From the NCBI GenBank assembly GCA_050693035.1, contig JBOGWB010000009.1, forward strand, positions 10,202-74,201: a DNA stretch of 64,000 nucleotides. Reading direction: 5' to 3'. Below the pieces are notes generated by a model. The model saw only the letters and a list, made by a program, of their open reading frames with translations, was not told where the DNA came from and did not search any database. This document shows positions 55,221 through 63,178 of the stretch, piece by piece. This stretch comes from DASYVD01 sp050693035 (lineage in GTDB: Bacteria > Actinomycetota > UBA4738 > CALAEC01). The translations under genes were made by a program, and so were the position numbers. The first letter of the stretch is position 1. Every line of letters starts with the position of its first letter.

Positions 55221-58100
55221 TCACCACTCGACCAGCTTCCAAATCACGGGCTGGACCTCCCCGGCCTCCTGACCGACCTCCGAGAAGATCGTCACCGCCT
55301 GCTTCAGGTGGGACATCGCCTCCTCGGACCGGCCCGCGGCGTGCAGGAGGTCGGCGAGGTTGTTGTGCAGAGCCGCCTCTCGGTGCCGGTCTCCTTGCCC
55401 CGCGCAGAGCACCAGGGCCTGCTCCGCGAGCTCCTGCGCCCGGTCCACCTCACCTGCGGAACCGTGGACCAGGGCCAGGTTGTTGAGGGCGGCCACCCGG
55501 GCGCTCGGATCGGGGAGGGTCTCGGCGATGGCCAGGCTTTGCTCGAGGTGCCGGAGGGCTTCGGCTCGGTCCCCTGACCGGCCGGCCAGGATCCCGAGGA
55601 TGTTGTGGGCCTGGGCCAGGGCTTCCGGGTCGTCCGCGGCCTCCGCCAGCTTCAGCGCCCGTTGGGCAAGCTCGAGCGCCTCGTCGCTGCGTCCCCCGTC
55701 GTGAGCGTTGAGGCTTCGGTCGGCGAGGATGCGGGCCGTCCGGGCGCCATTGGAGCCGGCCTCGTCCACCGCCTGATGGGCGGCCTCGAAGTGGCGCTCG
55801 GCTCGGTCCCAGTGGCCCAGGCGGTGGTGCACGGCCCCGAGCCGGTGCTCGATCCCAGCAAGCCGGGCCGGCTCGGCGACAGCGGCGGCGGTCTCGTAGC
55901 TCGCCAGAGCGGCCGCGTAGCGCCCCAAGAGGGTGTGCACCTCCCCGATGGACTCGTTCAGCCCGGCGGGATCTGGGTGGCCGAGGGCCAACGCCGCCTG
56001 GAAGTGCTCGAGGGCCTCCGTGTTGGCGAATAGCCGACGAGCGTGCTCCCCGGCCAGCCGAAAGTGCTCCGCCGCGTCCCGCTCGAGGCCCGCCATCCGG
56101 TAGTGGCGAGCGATCACGGCGGCGGCCGCGCCAGGGTGCCGGGGGCTGCGAGCCAGGGACCGGGCCACTCGCCGATGCAGGAGGCGCCTGCGAGTGAAGG
56201 TGGCCTCCTCGTAGGCCAGGGCTCGCAGCTTGTCGTGGCTGAAGTCGTAGGAGGGCCCCGCTTCTGTCTGTCCTTCCCCGGACTCCATGACGAGGCCCCG
56301 GCCGATCAGCTCCTCCAGGGCCACCACCGTCTCCTCCTCGCTCCGCCCGCCGGCTTCCCGGACGGTCTCGAAGTCGAAGGAGCGGCCGATGACGGCCGCG
56401 GCGGCCAGCACCTGTTGGGCCACCTCGCTGGCCGAGCCGATCCGGGATAAGAGGAGCTCCCGGGCCTCGCCCGGCAGGGGCCACTCCCTCGCTTCCTCCG
56501 TCGTCCCGGCCCGCTGGACGATCGCCGCCAGGTACTGCGCCAGGAGGAACGGAAGTCCTTCCGTCTCCTCGAAGAGGCGCCGGGCGAGCCCCTCCCCCGG
56601 CTCAGACCCTACCGATGCCCGGACGAGTTCCTCGACCTCCTCCCGGCCAAGTCTCGACAGGACGATGGCTCTCCCCTGGCCCGCTCGCTCCGTGCGGCTG
56701 AGCAAGTGCCGCAGCGGGTGCCCACGGGGGACCAGCTCCTCCCGCCAGCAGGCCAGCAGAAGAAGGGGGCGTCCGGAGAGCCGCCCAACCACGTAGGCGA
56801 GCGCATCGAGGGAAGCCTCGTCGGCCCAGTGGAGATCGTCCAAGAACAGCACTCCGGGCACCACCCCCTCGCAGGCTGTCTGGAGGACCTGGCCTACGGA
56901 CTCGAAGAGGCGGCTCTGGGCTCCCGGACGATCCAGGGGCAGAGGCGGCGGGAGACCCGGGCGAAGCTCGGCCAACTCTGGAAGCAGCCGAGTGATCTCG
57001 CTGAGGTCGCGCTCCGGCATCCGGTCCAGCAGCGGGATGTCCCGGCCCACCACCGCGGACCGGAGGGCTTCGATCACCGTCCCGAAGGCCAGCCGCGTTT
57101 CGTCTTCGTAGCCCCGCGCAGCGATGACCGGGCCTCCCCGAGCGGCCACCCCCCGGAGGAACTCCTCCGCCAGGCGAGTCTTGCCCACGCCCGCCTCCCC
57201 CTCGAGGACAACGAGCCGGCCGTCGGGGCCGACCGAGTCGTAGGACTCCAGGAGGGCGGCCGACTGGGCGGCCCGGCCGACGAATGGAAGGAGGGGACCT
57301 GGGACCGGCGCCGGGGCGTCCGCCGGCGCGGTTCGCCGAGGAACCCAGTCCTCCTCGATGGCGTGGTAAAGCTCGGTGGTCTCCTCAAGCGGGGGAACGC
57401 CGAGTTCCTGGTCCAGGACCCTGACGCAGTCCCGGTACTGCCGGATCGCCCCCGCCCTCTCCCCGGTGCCCGCGTACAGCAGCATGAGCTGGCGGTGGGC
57501 GGGCTCGTGGAGGGGATCGAGCTGGAGCCACCGCCGGGCGTGGCCGATCGCGGCCTCGACGTCCTCCGCCTCGGCCTCCGCCTGCGCCAGCCGCTCCAGA
57601 GCCCAGGCCAGGTCCCGCCTCAGGCCTTCCGATTGGAAGAGCTGCCACTCGTCGAACCCCAGGCTGTCCCGAAGGGCGAACCCGGCCAGGAAGTCCCCCC
57701 GGTGGAGATCCACGGCCTCCGACAGCGGCCGGATGCACCGAGGACATGTGTCGTCGCGGTCGTGGCCGTGGGTGCGAGTGTCGGCCAGAAAGTCGTGGAA
57801 CCTCTGCACGTCCAGCCAGAGGTCTGCCCGGTCGAGCTCGACCATGTCACCCCGCACCACGAGCCAGCTGCCCCCCAGAGCCTTCTTCAGGGTGGACAGG
57901 GTGCGCCGGAGAGCAGCGCGAGCCCTGGCCTGCTGGTACTCCGGCCACAGGAGCCCGGCGAGGGTGTCCCGGTTCTGGCCCCGGGCAGTCACGGCGAGGT
58001 AGGCGAGCAGGGCAATGGCTTTGCGCGTGTCGACCTCCACCGGAACGCCGTCTCGCTCGACCTGGGGAGGACCGAGAAGGGAGACCGTCAGTTCCGGCAT
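55221..58100 (-). CDS. BTAD-AAA(STAND)-TPR transcriptional regulator
   Basis: 959 residues from ATG 58100 (AGGTGA upstream; ATG 58121 is possible). Domain order: winged-helix plus BTAD ~1-250 (LTVSLLGPPQVERDGVPVEV, YRDCVRVLDQELGVPPLEET); an ATPase ~270-500 with Walker A LEGEAGVGKTRLAEEF and Walker B GVLFLDDLHWADEASLDAL; then TPR repeats ~640-940 (ALALGHPDPAGLNESIGEVHTLLG, LAQAHNILGILAGRSGDRAEAL, ALNNLALVHGSAGEVDRAQE). A SARP/AfsR-like signal-integrating activator. Divergent from the four membrane protein genes; two CCGTAACG motifs lie between. Confidence 0.9.
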   Translation of the reverse strand: MPELTVSLLGPPQVERDGVPVEVDTRKAIALLAYLAVTARGQNRDTLAGLLWPEYQQARARAALRRTLSTLKKALGGSWLVVRGDMVELDRADLWLDVQRFHDFLADTRTHGHDRDDTCPRCIRPLSEAVDLHRGDFLAGFALRDSLGFDEWQLFQSEGLRRDLAWALERLAQAEAEAEDVEAAIGHARRWLQLDPLHEPAHRQLMLLYAGTGERAGAIRQYRDCVRVLDQELGVPPLEETTELYHAIEEDWVPRRTAPADAPAPVPGPLLPFVGRAAQSAALLESYDSVGPDGRLVVLEGEAGVGKTRLAEEFLRGVAARGGPVIAARGYEDETRLAFGTVIEALRSAVVGRDIPLLDRMPERDLSEITRLLPELAELRPGLPPPLPLDRPGAQSRLFESVGQVLQTACEGVVPGVLFLDDLHWADEASLDALAYVVGRLSGRPLLLLACWREELVPRGHPLRHLLSRTERAGQGRAIVLSRLGREEVEELVRASVGSEPGEGLARRLFEETEGLPFLLAQYLAAIVQRAGTTEEAREWPLPGEARELLLSRIGSASEVAQQVLAAAAVIGRSFDFETVREAGGRSEEETVVALEELIGRGLVMESGEGQTEAGPSYDFSHDKLRALAYEEATFTRRRLLHRRVARSLARSPRHPGAAAAVIARHYRMAGLERDAAEHFRLAGEHARRLFANTEALEHFQAALALGHPDPAGLNESIGEVHTLLGRYAAALASYETAAAVAEPARLAGIEHRLGAVHHRLGHWDRAERHFEAAHQAVDEAGSNGARTARILADRSLNAHDGGRSDEALELAQRALKLAEAADDPEALAQAHNILGILAGRSGDRAEALRHLEQSLAIAETLPDPSARVAALNNLALVHGSAGEVDRAQELAEQALVLCAGQGDRHREAALHNNLADLLHAAGRSEEAMSHLKQAVTIFSEVGQEAGEVQPVIWKLVEW

Positions 58101-58168
58101 CAGCTCACCTGGGCCATTCATACGCCCGAGGACCATAACGCGCAACGGAATGCGAGGAGCGGCGGAAT

Positions 58169-58184
58169 CCGTAACGTAACCGGG
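58169..58184 (+). promoter_or_regulatory. CCGTAACG-N3-CC-N-GG motif, copy 1
   Basis: CCGTAACGTAACCGGG. 50 bases before copy 2 (about five helical turns), in the gap between the BTAD regulator and the membrane-protein array. Confidence 0.5.
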
Positions 58185-58218
58185 AAATGGCCGTCCGGCG
58201 AAGCCTCCACGAGCCGTC

Positions 58219-58238
58219 CCGTAACGATTCCAGGACGC
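58219..58238 (+). promoter_or_regulatory. CCGTAACG-N3-CC-N-GG motif, copy 2
   Basis: CCGTAACGATTCCAGGACGC; 19 of 20 bases equal copy 3 at 63136. Centred 115 bases before the first array gene. Confidence 0.55.
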
Positions 58239-58342
58239 CCTCCGGACACCATGTCCCGATCGCGACGAACTTATGGAGTCCCCGGGGTCAGGAGGGCCAC
58301 AATGCGGAGGCGCTCGGACGGTTCCAGGAGGAGGGTGAAGGC

Positions 58343-59524
58343 GTGAAGATTCGCCCGGCGGCTGTGGCCGCTTGGGGGCTGTGGGCCTTCGCTGCTGCGG
58401 GGAGCGGGCTCGGGGTGGCGCTGCAGTTGCTGGGCGGCCGCGCCGCCGACTTCCAGGGACTCTTCTTCGTGTTGGCCTTTAGCGCCTATGCCACGGTGGG
58501 GGCGGTGGTGGCATCCCGACGACCCCGGAACCCCATCGGCTGGGTCTTCCTCGGGGTCGGGGTCCTTACGGCCATCGGCAGTCTCGGAGAGTCGTACGCC
58601 AGAGCAGCCTTCAGCAGGCCGGGGCCTCTGTCCGCCGCTGCGCTCCTCGCCGCTTGGACCCAGAACTGGTACTGGTACCCGCTGCTTGCCACGGCCACCT
58701 TCGTCCCCCTGCTCCTGTTCCCCTCGGGTCTTCCGTCACGCAGGTGGCGTCCGGTGCTGTGGCTCCTCGTGTTGGCGGTGGCATCGGTCACCGTCCTGTC
58801 GGCGCTGTCTTCGACGCTGGAGGCGGAAGGGCGCACGGTGCCCAATCCGATCGGCATCACCGGGGCCACCCTGAGCGACATCGAGGACTCCTTCCTCTTT
58901 TCGGTCTTCGGGATCCTCCTCACAGCCCTCATGGGCGCTGCCGTGGTCTCCCTCGTCCTCCGCTTCCGCCGGTCCCGCGGGGCGGAGCGACAGCAGCTCA
59001 AGTGGTTCGCCTACTCGGCGGTCCTCGTCGGTCTCTCTCTGATCGCATCGATCACGATCCCCGCCTACGAGCGGTCGCCCATGTCCGGCCTCGTGTTCGG
59101 CTTCGCGATCTGGCTGATCCCCATCTCGTGTGGGATCGCCATAATGAAGTACCGCCTGTACGACATCGACCGGATCATCAACCGAACCCTGGTCTACGGG
59201 CTCCTGACGTTGATCCTGGCCGGCGTGTATGTGGCGGTCGTGGTTGGGTTGGGTACCCTGGTCGGCGAAAGCGCAATTCTGGTGGCGGCCTCGACGCTCC
59301 TGGTGGCGGCCCTGTTCCGCCCGGCCCGCGGGTGGGTCCAGGGCCTCATCGACCGCCGGTTCTACCGACAGAAGTACGACGCGGCCCGCACCCTCGAGGC
59401 GTTCAGCGTTCGGCTCCGCGACGAGGTCGACCTGACCGATCTGTCGGCGGAGCTCCTCGGCGTGGTGCACGCGACGATGCAGCCTTCTAGCGCCTCGCTG
59501 TGGCTCCCGGGGCGCCAGCGATGA
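58343..59524 (+). CDS. membrane sensor-like protein, array member 1
   Basis: 393 residues: about eight membrane helices, a conserved YRLYDIDRIINRTLVYGLL block after helix 6, a last hydrophobic pair ending in VAALFRPARGWVQGLIDRRFYR, and a C-terminal ~55-residue cytosolic piece (KYDAARTLEAFSVRLRDEVD...ASLWLPG) that looks like the beginning of a GAF or HisKA linker. Such blocks normally lead into GAF and histidine kinase domains in actinobacterial sensors, but here no output domain follows. GTG 58343, with an AGGAGG site upstream; overlaps member 2 by 4 bases. Confidence 0.8.
   Translation: MKIRPAAVAAWGLWAFAAAGSGLGVALQLLGGRAADFQGLFFVLAFSAYATVGAVVASRRPRNPIGWVFLGVGVLTAIGSLGESYARAAFSRPGPLSAAALLAAWTQNWYWYPLLATATFVPLLLFPSGLPSRRWRPVLWLLVLAVASVTVLSALSSTLEAEGRTVPNPIGITGATLSDIEDSFLFSVFGILLTALMGAAVVSLVLRFRRSRGAERQQLKWFAYSAVLVGLSLIASITIPAYERSPMSGLVFGFAIWLIPISCGIAIMKYRLYDIDRIINRTLVYGLLTLILAGVYVAVVVGLGTLVGESAILVAASTLLVAALFRPARGWVQGLIDRRFYRQKYDAARTLEAFSVRLRDEVDLTDLSAELLGVVHATMQPSSASLWLPGRQR
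59288..59330 (+). repeat. 43-base identical segment shared with 60511-60553
   Basis: An exact 43-base match between array members 1 and 2, covering the VAASTLLVAALFRPAR region. Points to recent duplication or gene conversion. Confidence 0.85.
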
Positions 59525-60753
59525 CTGGTCGCCGCGCCACCATCCTGGCCTGGGGGCTGGTCGCTATCTCGGTCGTCGTCTTGGGCGTGAGCTTCGCTCT
59601 GACCATTGGCAGGGGGTCGCTCCTCATTGAGGCGGAAGACCCAGCCTTCATCGTCGCGGGATTGGGCCTCGTCCTGGGCTATGGAGTGGTCGGCGCCCTG
59701 GTTGCCTCTCGACGGCCGGGGAACCCTATCGGCTGGCTGCTTCTTACGGCGGGGCTCTCCTTCGTCGTAGGGGTGTTCACGGAGGAGTACGTGGCCGTCG
59801 ACCTCGTATCACCCGGCTCCTTTCCAGCCACCGTGTTCGTGTCCTGGCTGGGCAACCTGACTTTCGTGCCTGGGGTCGCCGCGGTCCCCGTGACCGTCCT
59901 GCTCTTCCCCTCAGGCAGGCCGCCGTCTCCCAGGTGGCGGCCCGTGGTGTGGGTCCTAGTTGGCGGGGCCATCGTGCTCATGGCGGCGTACGCCGTCCGG
60001 CCAGGGGGACTCCCCGTTCCGGGGGGCCTGCAGGGCAAGGTCCAGGGGTTCGAGAACCCAGTCGGGATCGGACCTCTCAAGGACACGCTGAACATGGTCA
60101 TCCGCGTCAGTGCCATGGCCATTCTCGCCGCCGCGATGGCATCCGTGGTCGCCTTGATCGTTCGGTTCCGTCGCGCCAGGGCGGAGGAGCGACTCCAGAT
60201 CAAATGGCTGGCATACGTCGTTGCCACGACGGGGATGTTCCTCGTGGTCAGCGTTGCCTCGCTGCTCTTCGAGGGAGGAGACTCCGCACCGATCAACGAG
60301 GTCTTCTACACTCTCAGTTTCCTCGGCATTGCATTTGGAGTTCCGGCCGCGATCGGGATAGCCATCCTCCGCTACCGCCTCTACGACATCGACCGGATCA
60401 TCAACCGGACCCTGGTTTACGGCCTCCTCACGGTGCTCCTCGCCGGGGTATACGTCGGTGCGGTGGTGGGGCTCGGGGCCCTGGTCGGCCAGAGCACGCT
60501 TCTCGTCGCAGCCTCGACGCTCCTGGTGGCGGCCCTGTTCCGCCCGGCCCGCGAGCGGGTCCAGGGCCTCATCGACCGCCGCTTCTACCGCCGCAAGTAT
60601 GACGCCGCCCGCACTCTCGAGGCGTTCACCGGCCGGCTGCGCGAGCAGGTGGACCTCGATTCCCTCACCGGGGACCTGGTGGGGGTGGTTCGCGACACCA
60701 TGCAGCCGTCCCACGCTTGGCTGTGGCTCCGCGAGATTGAGGCCACCCGATGA
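59521..60753 (+). CDS. membrane sensor-like protein, array member 2
   Basis: 410 residues, same layout as member 1: about eight helices, RRPGNPIGWLLL loop, LIVRFRRARAEERLQIKWLAY, YRLYDIDRIINRTLVYGLLTVLL, FRPARERVQGLIDRRFYRR, and the C-terminal KYDAARTLEAFTGRLREQVDLDSL...HAWLWLREI. ATG overlaps the stop of member 1 (ATGA). No enzyme motif. Confidence 0.8.
   Translation: MTGRRATILAWGLVAISVVVLGVSFALTIGRGSLLIEAEDPAFIVAGLGLVLGYGVVGALVASRRPGNPIGWLLLTAGLSFVVGVFTEEYVAVDLVSPGSFPATVFVSWLGNLTFVPGVAAVPVTVLLFPSGRPPSPRWRPVVWVLVGGAIVLMAAYAVRPGGLPVPGGLQGKVQGFENPVGIGPLKDTLNMVIRVSAMAILAAAMASVVALIVRFRRARAEERLQIKWLAYVVATTGMFLVVSVASLLFEGGDSAPINEVFYTLSFLGIAFGVPAAIGIAILRYRLYDIDRIINRTLVYGLLTVLLAGVYVGAVVGLGALVGQSTLLVAASTLLVAALFRPARERVQGLIDRRFYRRKYDAARTLEAFTGRLREQVDLDSLTGDLVGVVRDTMQPSHAWLWLREIEATR
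60511..60553 (+). repeat. 43-base identical segment shared with 59288-59330
   Basis: Second copy, in array member 2. Confidence 0.85.
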
Positions 60754-61919
60754 GGCTAGGATCCGCGGCCCGGCTGGCCTGGTCCCTGTGGACGACGAGC
60801 CTGGGGCTCTCCGTCCTGGCCCTGATCGTCGGGGTTCTGGCGGGCTTCGGATGGGAGGATCTGTACTACGGGATCGTGGGTTCCTTCGTGATCCTCCTAT
60901 TTGCCACGGTTGGCGCACTAGTGGGGTCTCGTCAGCCGGGCAACGCCATCGGCTGGCTCTTCATGTCCTTCGCTCTGCTTCAGGCCCTGAATGTCTCCGG
61001 TACCGCGTACGCAGAGTACGCGCTGGTCGCCCGGCCCGGCTCCCTTCCGGCGGGGGAGATCGTGGCGTGGTTCTCCGAGTGGAACTGGGTGCCGAGCATT
61101 GCCCTTCTGATCACGTTTCTCCTGCTCCTGTTCCCGGACGGCAGGCTTCCTTCGAGGAAGTGGCGGTGGATCGGATGGGCCTCAGCCGCCGGGATCGCGA
61201 TCGCCGTGGTTGTAAGCGCTGTCTCGCTTTGGCCGCTCAGGCACCGGATCGTGTCGGAGACCTTTCAGGAGCCAGAGGCGACCCCGCTGGGAGTCATCCT
61301 GATCTTGACAGGGCTCGCACTGATCGTGATCGGAGCGCTGGGCTCGGTCGCGTCGCTGGTCGCGAGGTTCCGACGCTCCCATGGCGAGCAGCGCCAGCAG
61401 CTCAAGTGGTTCACCTACGCCGGCGTCCTTGCGTTCATCGGGGTCATGAGCAGCTTCCTGCGAACGGACCTCACGGAGGCCCCACTGGTACTCGGGATCA
61501 CGGCCGTCCCGGTGGCGGCCGGCATCGCCATCCTCAAATTCCGTCTGTACGACATCGACCGGATCATCAACCGGACCCTGGTCTACGGGATCCTCACGGT
61601 CTTCCTGGCCGGCGTGTACGTCGGAGCCGTGGTCGGGCTTGGGACACTGGTCGGCGACAGCACGATCCTCGTGGCGGCGTCGACCCTCCTCGTGGCCGCT
61701 CTCTTCCGGCCGGCTCGCCATCGGGTCCAGAGTCTGATCGACCGGCGGTTCTACCGCAGCAAGTACGACGCCGCTCGCACCCTGGAGGCCTTCACCGCCC
61801 GGCTGCGTGAGGAGGTGGACCTCGATTCGCTCGCCGGGGACCTGGTGGGGGTGGTCCGGGACACCATCCAGCCCGCCCACGCCTCGCTATGGCTGCGCGG
61901 GATCGAGGCGCCCCGATGA
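60750..61919 (+). CDS. membrane sensor-like protein, array member 3
   Basis: 389 residues with the same order of helices and motifs (SRQPGNAIGWLFM, ARFRRSHGEQRQQLKWFTYA, FRLYDIDRIINRTLVYGIL, FRPARHRVQSLIDRRFYRS, KYDAARTLEAFTARLREEVDLDSL). ATGA overlap with member 2. The periplasmic loops differ most between paralogues, which suggests different inputs with a shared inner face. Confidence 0.8.
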   Translation: MRLGSAARLAWSLWTTSLGLSVLALIVGVLAGFGWEDLYYGIVGSFVILLFATVGALVGSRQPGNAIGWLFMSFALLQALNVSGTAYAEYALVARPGSLPAGEIVAWFSEWNWVPSIALLITFLLLLFPDGRLPSRKWRWIGWASAAGIAIAVVVSAVSLWPLRHRIVSETFQEPEATPLGVILILTGLALIVIGALGSVASLVARFRRSHGEQRQQLKWFTYAGVLAFIGVMSSFLRTDLTEAPLVLGITAVPVAAGIAILKFRLYDIDRIINRTLVYGILTVFLAGVYVGAVVGLGTLVGDSTILVAASTLLVAALFRPARHRVQSLIDRRFYRSKYDAARTLEAFTARLREEVDLDSLAGDLVGVVRDTIQPAHASLWLRGIEAPR

Positions 61920-63166
61920 AGCCCCGGTCGGCGGCGCGCCTCGCTTGGTCCTTGTGGGCGCTGGCGGTGCTCGGACTCGCGTCCGGCGGCGTCTGGGGCT
62001 TCATCAACCGCCAGACCCCCCGAGAGGAATCCGCGCTCGTGGGCGTGGTCTTCGGGCTCGTCGCGCTGGCGCTTGCCACGGTGGGGGCCCTGGTCGCCTC
62101 CCGCCGGGCCGAGAACCCCATCGGATGGGTGTTCCTCGGTCAGGGGGTCGCCTTCGCCGTCGGCGCGGGCCTGGCGGGCGAATACGCCGCCTACGGCCTT
62201 CTGACCGATCCGGGAACCCTCCCCGCCGCCCGGCACCTCGCTTGGCTCGCCAACTTCGTAATCGAGGGCAGCGGCCTCCTCCTCGGCTCGTTCATCTTCG
62301 TCCTCCTGCTCTTCCCCGATGGACGGCTCCCATCGAAGCTGTGGCGGATCGTCGCCTGGCCGACCGCGCTCGTCGCTGCGCTCTCGCAGCTCGGCACGGC
62401 GTTCGGACCGGAGCAGCTCCCTTCGTTCCCCGGCGTCCGGAATCCCCTCAGGATCGGTGTCCTGGGAACCCTGCTCGAGGTCGCCGGAGATTGGCTGATC
62501 CTCGCGCTCCTGGTGGCTTCGCTCGCTGCGGCCGCCTCTCTGGTTGTCCGGTTCCGTCGATCCAGAGGGACCGAGCGCCAGCAGCTCAAGTGGATCGTGG
62601 GGGCGGGCGCCTTCCTGGCGTTGGCGACCACCACGGGTCCCTTCTGGTGGCTGGTGGTCCCAACGGTGGGCGAGGTCGTGTGGCCCCTCCTCTTCGCCGC
62701 GGGGCTGGCGGCCATCCCCGTGGCCGTGGGGATCGCCATCCTCCGGTACCGCCTCTACGACATCGACCGGATCATCAACCGCACCGTGGTCTACGGCATC
62801 CTCACGGCCGCCCTGGGCGGCGTCTACGCGGGGGTGGTCGTCGGCATGGGAACGGTCGTCGGGCGGAGTTCCGTGGTGGTAGCGGTCTCGACGTTGCTGG
62901 TGGCGGCGCTGTTCCGCCCGGCCCGGCGGTGGGTCCAGGGCCTCATCGACCGACGGTTCTACCGTCAGAAGGTCGACGCAGCCCGGGCCCTTGAGGTCTT
63001 CACCACCCGGCTCCGCGAAGAGGTGGACCTGGATTCCCTCACCTCGGACCTGATGGGAGTGGTCCGGAGCACCATGCAGCCGGCCCATGCCTCGTTGTGG
63101 CTCGCGGAGACACAAAGTTCCGTTCCGAGCTTCATCCGTAACGATTCCCGGACGCTGGGCCGGTAA
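61916..63166 (+). CDS. membrane sensor-like protein, array member 4
   Basis: 416 residues. Same plan (SRRAENPIGWVFL, VRFRRSRGTERQQLKWIVG, YRLYDIDRIINRTVVYGIL, FRPARRWVQGLIDRRFYRQ). The C-terminus extends by ~15 residues (SSVPSFIRNDSRTLGR) encoded by the DNA that carries CCGTAACG copy 3. ATGA overlap with member 3. Ends 12 bases before the phosphatase ATG. Confidence 0.8.
   Translation: MKPRSAARLAWSLWALAVLGLASGGVWGFINRQTPREESALVGVVFGLVALALATVGALVASRRAENPIGWVFLGQGVAFAVGAGLAGEYAAYGLLTDPGTLPAARHLAWLANFVIEGSGLLLGSFIFVLLLFPDGRLPSKLWRIVAWPTALVAALSQLGTAFGPEQLPSFPGVRNPLRIGVLGTLLEVAGDWLILALLVASLAAAASLVVRFRRSRGTERQQLKWIVGAGAFLALATTTGPFWWLVVPTVGEVVWPLLFAAGLAAIPVAVGIAILRYRLYDIDRIINRTVVYGILTAALGGVYAGVVVGMGTVVGRSSVVVAVSTLLVAALFRPARRWVQGLIDRRFYRQKVDAARALEVFTTRLREEVDLDSLTSDLMGVVRSTMQPAHASLWLAETQSSVPSFIRNDSRTLGR
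63136..63155 (+). promoter_or_regulatory. CCGTAACG-N3-CC-N-GG motif, copy 3
   Basis: CCGTAACGATTCCCGGACGC, inside the end of array member 4 and 24 bases before the phosphatase ATG. Might control the phosphatase separately. Confidence 0.5.
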
Positions 63167-63178
63167 GAAGGAGTCGAC

